Part shown: piece after piece, positions 25,333-32,947 of the stretch
Numbering within the stretch: position 1 is the stretch's first letter
Layout of the letters: every line of letters begins with the position of its first letter
From: Streptosporangium sp040640155
GTDB lineage: Bacteria; Actinomycetota; Actinomycetes; Streptosporangiales; Streptosporangiaceae
Reading direction: 5' to 3'
DNA: 64,000 nt
Assembly: GCF_040640155.1 (NCBI RefSeq)
Contig: NZ_JBFABE010000018.1
Span: 1 to 64,000, forward strand
Translations under genes and position numbers: made by a program
Notes under the pieces: generated by a model
The model's database searches: none
The model's input: the letters and a program-made list of their open reading frames with translations, nothing else
Told to the model about the DNA's origin: nothing

Positions 25333-28300
25333 ATGCGCCGCCCCCGGCCGCGAAAAACGGCCCTGGCCCTGCTCCCCCTCGTCCTGTCCCTGCTCGCCGG
25401 AACGGTGGCGGGCCTGCCCGCCGCCCCGGCCGCCCACGCGTCCGCCGCGTGCGCGGGCGCGCACACGTCCGCCACGCACACGTCCGCCGCCGCGATCGCC
25501 ACCTACGACTTCGAGTCCGGGACCCAGGGCTGGGAGCCGCGAGGCTCCGAGGTCTCGGTCACCGCCACCTCCGACGCCGCGCACGGCGGCACCCGCTCCC
25601 TGCTCACCACCGGCCGCACCGAGACCTGGCACGGAGCGGCCGTCACCCCGCCGTTCGAGAAGGGCGTCACCTACGAGGTGTCCGCCTGGGCGCGCGCCGC
25701 GGCCGGCCAGGAACCCTCGACCCTCGCGCTCACCGTGCAGCGCACCCCCGCCGGGGGCGAGGCCGTCTACGAGCGGGTCGCGGCGGCCACCGTCACCGAC
25801 TCCGCCTGGGTCCGCCTGACCGGCACCTACACCTACAGCGCCGACTCCGCGCTGTCGCTGTACGCGGAGAGCTCGGAGGCGACCGCCGCGTTCCACCTCG
25901 ACGACATCGTCGTCACCGCCGACACCGACCCGGCCAGGTCCGGTCTGACCAGCGACTTCGAGACCGCCACCGCCGAGGGCTGGACCTCGCGCGGCGGCGC
26001 CGTCCTGACCGCCGAGGCCGGCGCCGCGCACGGGGGCGCTCACGGCCTGGCCGTCACCGACCGGCAGGCGGCCTGGGACGGCCCGTCCCGCACGGTCCTC
26101 GGCAAGATGGCCAAGGGGTCGAAGTACGACCTGTCGATCTGGGTGCGCAGCGCCACCGCCCAGAGCGTGAGCCTGGCGGTCGAACGCCGGACGGGCGACA
26201 CCCCGTCCTACGACCGGGTCGCCGGGCCCCGCGCCCTGGCCGCCGGCGAGTGGACCAGGCTCACCGGCACCTACCTGCTGGCCCACGACGTGGACCTCCT
26301 GAGCGTCTACGTCGAGTCGGCCGAGGGCACGGCGCCCTTCGCCGTCGACGACTTCCGCCTGGCCTACATCGAGCCCAAGCCGGTGCAGACCGACATCCCC
26401 TCGCTCAAGGACACGGTGCCGTTCACGATCGGCGCGGCCTTCGAACGGGCCGCCACCCTGGGCGAGCACGCCAAACTGATCACCAAGCACTACGGGAGCG
26501 TCACCCCGGGCAACAGCCTCAAGTGGGACGCCACCGAACCGGCCGAGGGGGAGTTCACCTTCGGCGACGGCGACCACCTGGTGGACTGGGCGACCGCCAA
26601 CGGCCTGCGGGTGCGCGGCCACACCCTGGTCTGGCACAGCCAGACGCCCGCCTGGGTCTTCGAGGGCGCCACCAAGGAGATCCTGCTCCGGCGCATGGAG
26701 AACCACATCCGCGCCGTGATGGGCCGCTACAAGGGCCGGGTCGGCACCTGGGACGTGGTCAACGAGGTCGTCGACGAGAACCGCCCCGACGGGCTGCGCC
26801 GCTCCCCGTGGTTCGAGATCGCCGGCCTGGACTACATCCGGACCGCCTTCCGCGTGGCCCGCGAGGTCGACCCGGACGCGACGCTCGTCATCAACGACTA
26901 CAACACCGAGTTCCCCCGCAAGCGGCGGGCGCTGTACGACCTGGTCGCGAAGCTGCGCGCCGAGGGCGTCCCGATCGACGCGGTCGGCCACCAGTTGCAC
27001 GTCAACATCGAGCACCCGCCCGCCTCGTACATCGAGGACACGATCGAGACGTTCGCCCGCCTGGGCGTCGAGCAGCAGGTCACCGAGCTGGACGTGAGCG
27101 TCTACACCGACTTCGTGAGCTCCTACGACACGGTCCCGGCCGAGGTCCTCGCCCTGCAGGGGCACCGGTACCGGGAGATCTTCGACGTCTTCCGGCGCCA
27201 GGCCGAGCACCTGTCGTCGGTGACCGTCTGGGGCGTGGCCGACGACGCGACCTGGCTGTCGACCTTCCCGATCACCCGGCTGAACCCGCCGCTGCCGTTC
27301 GACGACGAGCTCCAGGCCAAGCCCGCCTTCTGGGGCATCGCCGACCCCACCCGGCTGCCGCCGCTCGTCCGCGCGCTGAACGCGCCCGCGGGCACGGTCA
27401 CGGTGGACGGCAAGCGGGACGGCGAGTGGGACCTGCTGCCCGGCGCCCCCGTCCCCCGGGCCGGTGACCTGTCCGCGAGCTGGCAGGCACGCGTCGCGCC
27501 CGGCGGCCCGTCGGGCCCGTCGGGCGGTCTGTACGTGCTGGCCGAGGTCGTCGACGCCACCGCCGACAAGGCCGACACCGTCACCTTCACCGTGGACGGC
27601 ACGGCGTACCGCGTCCGGCGGGGCGGCACGCACGCCCACGGCTTCAGGGCGCACGCCAAGCCGACCGCTACCGGTTACCGGGTCGAGGCGCTGCTGCCCG
27701 CGCGGATCGGCGCGACGGCCGAGGCGCGGGTCGTGGTGGACGACGCGTCCGGCGGGGAGATCTCCTGGACCGGGAGGCTGACCCCCGTACCGGCCGTCAG
27801 GACCACCACCGCGCCCCGGGGCGCACCGGTCGTGGACGGCGTCGCCGAGGCCGCCTGGAACAGGGCGCCGGAGATCGTCACCGCCACCCGCGTCCAGGGC
27901 GCCTCCGGGGCGAGCGCCAAGGTCAGGGCCGTGTGGAACGCCGGGGTCCTGTACGTCCTGGCCCGGGTGACCGACCCGGCGCTCAGCGAGGAGTCGCCCG
28001 ACGCCTGGGCGCAGGACTCCGTGGAGATCTTCGTGGACCCGGGGAACGACAAGACCCGGGGCTACGGCGACGACGACGGCCAGTACCGGGTGAGCTTCAC
28101 CGGCAGGAAGACCGTCGGCGGCACCTTCGACGCGGTCTCGGTCCGGGACAACCTGACCGCCACGGCCGTCCGGACCTCCGGCGGCTACACGGTCGAGGCG
28201 GCGATCAGGCTGCCCACCGTCACCCTGGCCAAGGGCACCCTGCTCGGCTTCGACGCGCAGGTCAACGACGCCACCGGCGCCGCCCGTACGGGCGTGGTGA

Positions 28301-28371
28301 CGTGGAACGACCCGACCGGGCGCGCCCACGTCGACACGTCCAGGTGGGGCGTGCTCCGGCTCACCTCCTAG
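25333..28371 (+). CDS. Multimodular GH10 endo-1,4-beta-xylanase
   Basis: Large secreted xylanase, 1012 aa. Order: Sec signal (TALALLPLVLSLLAGTVAGLPAAPAAHA); a low-complexity AHTSATHTSAA linker; two CBM4_9-type beta-sandwich modules (about 55-200 and 207-340, both starting YDFESG/SDFETATAEGW and ending FHLDDIVVT/FAVDDFRLAY); the GH10 barrel (about 350-680); and two CBM9-like modules (about 685-810 and 830-1012; VTVDGKRDGEWD and PVVDGVAEAAWNRAPEI). Acid/base E478 lies in WDVVNEVVD and nucleophile E585 in VTELDVS. The layout is that of thermostable multidomain xylanases. A strong hairpin follows the stop. Confidence 0.95.
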   Translation: MRRPRPRKTALALLPLVLSLLAGTVAGLPAAPAAHASAACAGAHTSATHTSAAAIATYDFESGTQGWEPRGSEVSVTATSDAAHGGTRSLLTTGRTETWHGAAVTPPFEKGVTYEVSAWARAAAGQEPSTLALTVQRTPAGGEAVYERVAAATVTDSAWVRLTGTYTYSADSALSLYAESSEATAAFHLDDIVVTADTDPARSGLTSDFETATAEGWTSRGGAVLTAEAGAAHGGAHGLAVTDRQAAWDGPSRTVLGKMAKGSKYDLSIWVRSATAQSVSLAVERRTGDTPSYDRVAGPRALAAGEWTRLTGTYLLAHDVDLLSVYVESAEGTAPFAVDDFRLAYIEPKPVQTDIPSLKDTVPFTIGAAFERAATLGEHAKLITKHYGSVTPGNSLKWDATEPAEGEFTFGDGDHLVDWATANGLRVRGHTLVWHSQTPAWVFEGATKEILLRRMENHIRAVMGRYKGRVGTWDVVNEVVDENRPDGLRRSPWFEIAGLDYIRTAFRVAREVDPDATLVINDYNTEFPRKRRALYDLVAKLRAEGVPIDAVGHQLHVNIEHPPASYIEDTIETFARLGVEQQVTELDVSVYTDFVSSYDTVPAEVLALQGHRYREIFDVFRRQAEHLSSVTVWGVADDATWLSTFPITRLNPPLPFDDELQAKPAFWGIADPTRLPPLVRALNAPAGTVTVDGKRDGEWDLLPGAPVPRAGDLSASWQARVAPGGPSGPSGGLYVLAEVVDATADKADTVTFTVDGTAYRVRRGGTHAHGFRAHAKPTATGYRVEALLPARIGATAEARVVVDDASGGEISWTGRLTPVPAVRTTTAPRGAPVVDGVAEAAWNRAPEIVTATRVQGASGASAKVRAVWNAGVLYVLARVTDPALSEESPDAWAQDSVEIFVDPGNDKTRGYGDDDGQYRVSFTGRKTVGGTFDAVSVRDNLTATAVRTSGGYTVEAAIRLPTVTLAKGTLLGFDAQVNDATGAARTGVVTWNDPTGRAHVDTSRWGVLRLTS

Positions 28372-28381
28372 CCGGACCCTC

Positions 28382-28430
28382 CGGCGCGGGCCGGTGCCCG
28401 GGTCTTTCGGCCGGGCACCGGCCCGCGCCG
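28382..28430. terminator. Perfect 20-bp hairpin between convergent genes
   Basis: Arms 28382-28401 and 28411-28430 are perfectly complementary over 20 bp around a 9-nt loop (GTCTTTCGG). It sits between the GH10 gene and the convergent MerR gene and can terminate both. It is followed by a run of GGGGC repeats (28431-28455). Confidence 0.8.
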
Positions 28431-28471
28431 GGCGGGGCGGGGCGGGGCGGGGCGGCCCCGCGCCGGGCGGC

Positions 28472-29170
28472 TCACGCCGGCGGGATCAGCGCGGCGAGCG
28501 CGGCGAGCGCGGCGGAGGCCTCGAGGAGGGCCCTGGAGCGGGCGTCGACGCTCGCGTCCCGGGCGGCCAGCGCGGCCGTCACCTCGTCCCACCGGCGCGC
28601 GCCCCGCAACTCCGGCATCAGCGCCCGCAGCGGGGCGACGCGGTGACCGGCCCTGCGGAGCTGGTGGACGATCCGCGCGTCGCGGACGTCGTCCGGGAGG
28701 TACCGGCGCGGCCCTCCCGGGGAGGTCCGGCGGGGCACGACGAGACCCTCGGCGTCCCAGTGCCGCAACGTCGAGGGCCGCACCCCCAGCGCGGCGGCGA
28801 GCTCGGAGACGCCCATGGCGTCCGACGGGCGTACGTCGGCGATCGGCTCCTCGGCGATCGTCGCGGCGGCCCGCCTGGCCAGCCCGACGTCCCGCCGCTC
28901 CGTGTCGAGCCGGGCGTGCGCCGCGTCCAGCAGGGCGAGCAGCTCTGGCAGGGGGCGCGTGTGGACCGCGCGCATGATCCGCCTGGCCTCGACCGGCCCG
29001 GCACCGGCCGCGAGGGCCCGGTAGGCCAGCGCCGACCGCACGTGCGTCTCGTCGTAGACGCGGTATCCCGTGGCGGTGCGCGCCGCCGGGGGCAGCACGC
29101 CGTCGTGCTCCAGATCGCGCACGTGCTGGACCGAGCACCCGGCACGCCGCGCCACGTCCACCGTCCTCAT
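28472..29170 (-). CDS. MerR-family regulator with two HTH domains
   Basis: 232-aa regulator from ATG 29170 (the frame is open to 29230 but the added residues are basic and non-conserved). Residues 1-55 form one MerR-type winged HTH (VDVARRAGCSVQHVRDLEHDGVL; GYRVYDETHVRSALAYRAL). A helical segment follows, then a second MerR HTH about residues 118-180 (VSELAAALGVRPSTLRHWDAEGLV; RRYLPDDVRDARIV). Duplicated MerR domains in one chain are unusual, since the family normally dimerises through one HTH each. No effector-binding domain is present beyond the helical linker. Divergent from the DUF6194 gene with only 60 bp between starts, so it may control it. Confidence 0.85.
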   Translation of the reverse strand: MRTVDVARRAGCSVQHVRDLEHDGVLPPAARTATGYRVYDETHVRSALAYRALAAGAGPVEARRIMRAVHTRPLPELLALLDAAHARLDTERRDVGLARRAAATIAEEPIADVRPSDAMGVSELAAALGVRPSTLRHWDAEGLVVPRRTSPGGPRRYLPDDVRDARIVHQLRRAGHRVAPLRALMPELRGARRWDEVTAALAARDASVDARSRALLEASAALAALAALIPPA

Positions 29171-29230
29171 GACGGGCGACTTGCGACTTCTCCCCGGCCG
29201 AGCTCGGGGCCGTCGGGGCGAAGTCTCCAC

Positions 29231-29734
29231 ATGGACATGAATGAAACGCTACAACACATGAGCATCGACGAGATCATCGAGTTCCTCAGCGGCCTCGAGG
29301 GGGTTCTCACCCTCAGGCCGGCGCCCGGTGACGGTTCACCCGAGATCAGCTGGGGCGACGTGTTCTTCTACCACGCGCCCGACGGCGCGATCCCGGAGAG
29401 GACCCAGCCCTTCGCGACGATCGTGACGAAGGACTACCCGGGCGACGGGCGCTCACGGCTGGACCGCCCCGGCGCCTTCCGCGTCAACGTCTCCGCCGGG
29501 AAGGACGCGTTCGCCGAGTGGACGGGCCGCCGGCCGCGCGACCCGGAGCCGGAGGGGACCGACCCGAGCGTGACGGACACCGTGATCGCCCACCCCGTCT
29601 ACGGCGCCCAGGGCTGGCTGGCCGTGGTGAACCCGGGGCCGCGGACGGAACCGGCGGTCCGGGAACTGCTCCGCACGGCCCACGACCTGGCCCGCTCGCG
29701 GCACGGGCGGCGCGCCGGGCCGGGATCGGCGTGA
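29231..29734 (+). CDS. DUF6194-type conserved protein
   Basis: 167-aa cytoplasmic protein. Conserved blocks: SIDEIIEFLSGLEGVLT, SWGDVFFYHAPDG, PFATIVTKDYPGD, DRPGAFRVNV and DTVIAHPVYGAQGWLAVVNPG. I place it in DUF6194 from memory; the fold suggests a MmcQ/YjbR-like or related small alpha/beta protein, function unknown. ATG 29231 is used; ATG 29258 (MSIDEIIEF) is an equally good start. Divergently arranged with the double-HTH MerR gene. Confidence 0.7.
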   Translation: MDMNETLQHMSIDEIIEFLSGLEGVLTLRPAPGDGSPEISWGDVFFYHAPDGAIPERTQPFATIVTKDYPGDGRSRLDRPGAFRVNVSAGKDAFAEWTGRRPRDPEPEGTDPSVTDTVIAHPVYGAQGWLAVVNPGPRTEPAVRELLRTAHDLARSRHGRRAGPGSA

Positions 29735-29751
29735 TCCTCGGCCGTGCCGTT

Positions 29752-29789
29752 CCCCGGCCCGGCCTCGCCCCGAAGGCGCCGGGCCGGGG
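29752..29789. terminator. Hairpin between convergent DUF6194 and DUF4142 genes
   Basis: CCCCGGCCCGGC (29752-29763) pairs perfectly with GCCGGGCCGGGG (29778-29789) across a 14-nt loop. Positioned between the two convergent stops, it can act in both directions. Confidence 0.65.
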
Positions 29790-29815
29790 ATCCGTCCGTC
29801 GCCCGGTGACCCCGC

Positions 29816-30478
29816 TCAGCTCTCCGACGGGCCGGGGGCCGGGCTCTCCTCGGCCTGGAGCAGCATGTCGATGTGCTTCTGCACGACCGGCTTGGCGGTG
29901 ACGGCGATCTGCTTGACCTCGGGCGAGGCGCCGCTCTCGATCTCCTTGTCCACGGCGGCGAGGGTCGCCCGGTGACCGGCGAGCTCGGCGGTGATCCAGG
30001 CCTTGTCGAACTCGGCGCCGTTCAGCGCCGCGACCTTGTCGAGCTGCTCACGCTGCGCCGGAGCGGGAGCGGGCGGGAGCTCGACACCGAGCCGGCCGGC
30101 CACCTGCCGTACCGTCGCGTCGAGCTTCGTGTGGTCGGCGATGAAGATCTCCCCGAGCTCGCGGACGGTGGCGGCGTTCGGCCGCCCCGGCGCGTCGGCG
30201 GTCTTCTGCTGGGCCGCCTTGCCCGCCTCGATCTCGGACAGGTTGGACTGGTGCGCCTTGACGAGGAAGTCCCGGTCCTGCCGGTTGGCGGCCTGCGGCG
30301 AGCCCGCCGGGGGCGGCGGGGGCGCGGGGGAGCCCACCGGGGGCGGCGGAGGCGGCGGGGGCGCGGGGGAGTCGGCCGGTGGCGGCGGTGGTGGTGGCGG
30401 GGGCGGTGAGGACGTGAAGGCGGTGCCGCCCGCCACGGCCAGGACGGCGGCCAGCAGAATGATCAGCTTTCGAAGCAT
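29816..30478 (-). CDS. DUF4142 exported protein with polyproline linker
   Basis: 220-aa secreted or anchored protein. Signal segment MLRKLIILLAAVLAVAGGTAFTSS, then a striking polyproline/Pro-Ala-Ser linker (about residues 25-62) and a four-helix DUF4142 domain (about 66-210: DRDFLVKAHQSNLSEIEAGKAAQQKT, FIADHTKLDATVRQVAGRLGV in parts). DUF4142 is a ferritin-like predicted periplasmic/extracellular helical bundle of unknown function. The start at 30478 has GGAGG 5 nt upstream; the open frame to 30577 is ignored. The proline run could span the cell wall. Confidence 0.85.
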   Translation of the reverse strand: MLRKLIILLAAVLAVAGGTAFTSSPPPPPPPPPPADSPAPPPPPPPPVGSPAPPPPPAGSPQAANRQDRDFLVKAHQSNLSEIEAGKAAQQKTADAPGRPNAATVRELGEIFIADHTKLDATVRQVAGRLGVELPPAPAPAQREQLDKVAALNGAEFDKAWITAELAGHRATLAAVDKEIESGASPEVKQIAVTAKPVVQKHIDMLLQAEESPAPGPSES

Positions 30479-30542
30479 CGGATCCTCCGTCGATCGGTCC
30501 ACGATCGGAAACATCACTCCTCTCACATATGCGCTTATTGAG

Positions 30543-30556
30543 GGAGATATAGCTCC
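30543..30556. promoter_or_regulatory. Near-palindrome in the DUF4142/molybdoenzyme divergent region
   Basis: GGAGATATAGCTCC, a 12/14 palindrome, lies 65 bp upstream of the DUF4142 gene and about 235 bp upstream of the molybdoenzyme gene. The 311-bp divergent region 30479-30789 has no gene I can support; it is relatively AT-rich near 30520-30600. Confidence 0.3.
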
Positions 30557-30789
30557 TAGAGCGGTAAACCCTGACAAAAAGACTCATGTGCTTCGCCGGT
30601 CGGCGGTCGTCCCTCGGGAAGGAGAGCTCTTTTGGATACGCCCGGTCACTGGTCATCCGGCCGGGTGTGATGAGATTTACCTGTCGTGACCGTTCACGTC
30701 GCGACCGGTCCGGGACCGTCACGGCCGCCGGGCGGCGGCGGGACCGCCCGGACCGGCAGGATCCCGTCACGTACAGGGAGGTGGGCGTC

Positions 30790-31389
30790 ATGGGTGTCGT
30801 CTCGCCCGGGTTCTTCGGCCGCCGCCGCGCCGCCAACCCGGATCTGCCGCCGGGGCAGTACCTCACCGAGGACTTCCCGGTCCTCTCCGCCGGGCCCACC
30901 CCGCAGGTCTCCACCGACGAGTGGGCCTTCGAGATCGTCAACGAGACCGGTGAGACGACCCGCTGGGACTGGGCGGAGCTCACCGCGCTGCCCGTGGAGC
31001 GGTTCACGGTCGACCTGCACTGCGTCACCAAGTGGTCCAAGCTCGCCACCGCCTGGGAGGGGGTGTCGCTGGACACCCTGCTGGCCGAGGTGGAGACGTC
31101 CGCGGAGTACGCCCTGGCGCACTCCTACGGCGGTTACACCACCAACCTCCCGCTGGAGGACCTCCTCGACGGGCGGGCCTGGATCGCGATCCGCCACGAC
31201 GGCGAACCCCTCGACCCCGAGCACGGCGGGCCCGCCCGGCTGCTCGTGCCGCACCTCTACCTGTGGAAGAGCGCCAAGTGGGTGCGCGGCATCCGGCTCC
31301 TGGACGAGGACCGGCCCGGGTTCTGGGAGGGCGTCGGCTACCACAACTACGGAGACCCATGGCGCGAGCAACGGTACTGGGGCGACTGA
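30790..31389 (+). CDS. Small sulfite oxidase-like molybdopterin oxidoreductase
   Basis: 199-aa single-domain molybdopterin enzyme. It keeps the catalytic domain only, with Mo-ligand C78 in VDLHCVTKWSK, and GGPARLLVPHLYLWKSAKWVRGI, which binds the cofactor. The dimerisation domain of the larger enzyme at 11956-13128 is missing. The ATG at 30790 has AGGGAGG 8 nt upstream. No export signal. Its 3' end overlaps the flavin reductase gene by 31 nt, so the pair probably forms a soluble NAD(P)H-linked electron chain that reduces or oxidises an oxo substrate. MsrP-like sulfoxide reduction is possible but inferred. Confidence 0.88.
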   Translation: MGVVSPGFFGRRRAANPDLPPGQYLTEDFPVLSAGPTPQVSTDEWAFEIVNETGETTRWDWAELTALPVERFTVDLHCVTKWSKLATAWEGVSLDTLLAEVETSAEYALAHSYGGYTTNLPLEDLLDGRAWIAIRHDGEPLDPEHGGPARLLVPHLYLWKSAKWVRGIRLLDEDRPGFWEGVGYHNYGDPWREQRYWGD

Positions 31390-32117
31390 CCTGGCGGGTC
31401 GCCACGGTCGCCGCCGTGCGCGACGAGACCCCGGACGCGCGCACGCTCGTCCTGGACCTGCCGGGCTGGCCGGGCCACCTGGCCGGCCAGCACCTCGACG
31501 TGCGGCTCACCGCCCCCGACGGCTACTCCACCCAGCGCTCGTACTCCATCGCCTCGGCCCCGGACGGGGACCGGGTGGAGCTCACCGTCGAGGTGCTGCC
31601 CGACGGCGAGGTCTCCCCCTACCTCGCGCGCGTCCTGGCGCCGGGCGACCCGCTGGAGGTGCGCGGCCCGATCGGCGGCTGGTTCGTCTGGCGCCCCGAG
31701 ACGCCGGAACCGGTGCAGCTCGTCGCGGGCGGCTCCGGCGTGGTCCCGCTGATGGCGATGATCCGCGCCCGCGCCGCCGCCGGTGCCGAAGCGCCGTTCC
31801 GGCTGCTGTACTCCGCGCGCGAGCCCGAGGCCGCCCTCTACCGCGCCGAGCTGGACCGCCTGGCCGCCGGCGCCCTGGGCCCGGAGGTCACCTACGCCTA
31901 CACGCGCCGGGTGCCCGAGGGGTGGGGACGCCCTCCGGCGCGCGTCGGCGCGGACCTGCTCGCGCGGGCCGTCTGGCCGCCGGAGCGGGAGCCCGCCGTC
32001 TTCGTCTGCGGGCCCACCGGCTTCGTCGAGACGGTCGCCGGCCTGCTCGTCTCCGCCGGGCACGACCCCGGCCTGATCCGCACGGAACGCTTCGGCCCCA
32101 GTGGAGGACGATCATGA
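31359..32117 (+). CDS. Ferredoxin-NADP reductase-like flavoprotein
   Basis: 252-aa FAD/NAD(P) oxidoreductase. The FAD-binding barrel (about 8-110) has RSYSIASAP, the flavin motif RxYS, and PYLARVLAPGDPLEVRGPIGGWFVW. The NAD-binding domain (about 115-245) has VAGGSGVVPLMAMI and VFVCGPTGFVETV. There is no 2Fe-2S domain, so electrons go straight to a partner, presumably the molybdoenzyme with which it overlaps. ATG 31359 lies inside the upstream gene. ATGA links it to the zinc-ribbon gene that follows. Confidence 0.9.
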   Translation: MARATVLGRLTWRVATVAAVRDETPDARTLVLDLPGWPGHLAGQHLDVRLTAPDGYSTQRSYSIASAPDGDRVELTVEVLPDGEVSPYLARVLAPGDPLEVRGPIGGWFVWRPETPEPVQLVAGGSGVVPLMAMIRARAAAGAEAPFRLLYSAREPEAALYRAELDRLAAGALGPEVTYAYTRRVPEGWGRPPARVGADLLARAVWPPEREPAVFVCGPTGFVETVAGLLVSAGHDPGLIRTERFGPSGGRS

Positions 32118-32386
32118 CCCAGGACCACATCGACGGCAACGCCGCGGGGGGAGCCCTGCGCGACGTCTTCGCCGTCGACCTGACCGCGGCCACCGGCCGC
32201 TGCTCCGCCTGCGACCGGTTCCTCGCCCTGGCCGAGGCGCACCTCTACACCCACGCCCCGGGCCTGGTGGCCCGCTGCCCGGGGTGCGAGGAGGTCGTCT
32301 TCCGGCTGGTCCGCGCCTCCGGCAGGGCCTGGCTGGACATGCGCGGCATGACCTGCGTCCAGTTCGAACTGCCCGCCCGGTCCTGA
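32114..32386 (+). CDS. DUF6510 zinc-ribbon-like protein
   Basis: 90-aa protein with two CxxC pairs (CSACD, residues about 30-33; CPGCE, about 55-58) that form a predicted zinc ribbon, plus the conserved C-terminus AWLDMRGMTCVQFELP. Assigned to DUF6510 from memory. ATGA coupling to the flavoprotein gene makes a three-gene operon. Members co-occur with sulfite oxidase-like/ferredoxin reductase pairs, so it may be an accessory or electron-transfer partner of that system. Confidence 0.8.
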   Translation: MTQDHIDGNAAGGALRDVFAVDLTAATGRCSACDRFLALAEAHLYTHAPGLVARCPGCEEVVFRLVRASGRAWLDMRGMTCVQFELPARS

Positions 32387-32897
32387 CCCGCCGGCGGTGG
32401 CGGTACATCCGGAAAGGCGGCTCCACCGGACCGTGAACGGATCGGGGGCCGGCCGGCGCCGTCCCGCGGCCCCGCCCGGGTTCTCCTTCGCCGTACAACG
32501 ACCGTGCCGGGGATTCGCCGACGCGGTCCTCGCGGTCCTCGCGGATCTCTCGGTCCTCTCGGTCCTCTCGGTCCTCGGTCAACGGCCTCGATCGCGGTGA
32601 ACGATCCGCAATTCACGGCGCCCGCGGTGGGATGACGATCGTGGGTGGCCGGACGGCCGGGAGGTGATCCGTTCGATCATCCGGCGACGGTATCCCGCTC
32701 CCTGTCCGGAGGCAATGCTTTTACGGGCGGCGCGTACCCGGACGTGCTTACGGCCATACCGTCATGGCAGCTCAGGGTAGGTGTGGGACTTTTCGGCGGG
32801 AGTTTTTAGGGTTTGCGGCGCGGACCGGAAATCGGGCTTACCCCAGTATGCTTCGCTAAAATAAGGGCGATTTCAATATCTCGTTACAAAGCGTCCC
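32387..32897. other. Non-coding region before the beta-lysine-type operon
   Basis: About 510 bp without a supportable gene. The first part (32520-32580) contains repeated GGTCCTCTC/GGTCCTCGC units. From about 32700 the base composition drops towards AT, typical of a promoter region. GCCATACC at 32753-32760 is the exact reverse complement of GGTATGGC at 32921-32928 in the repeats next to the operon start, so it may be a distal half-site. No clear -35/-10 pair was found. Confidence 0.5.
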
Positions 32898-32932
32898 TTG
32901 GTATACCATCCCTGGCATTTGGTATGGCATCC
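32898..32932 (+). promoter_or_regulatory. Paired 14-bp direct repeats at the operon start
   Basis: TTGGTATACCATCC (32898-32911) and TTGGTATGGCATCC (32919-32932) are identical at 12 of 14 positions and 21 bp apart, two helical turns. The first contains the perfect palindrome TGGTATACCA. The second abuts the ribosome-binding site AAGGAAGG (32933-32940). This is a good candidate operator for the biosynthetic operon; no regulator gene lies within it. Confidence 0.5.
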
Positions 32933-32947
32933 AAGGAAGGCGCGGCC

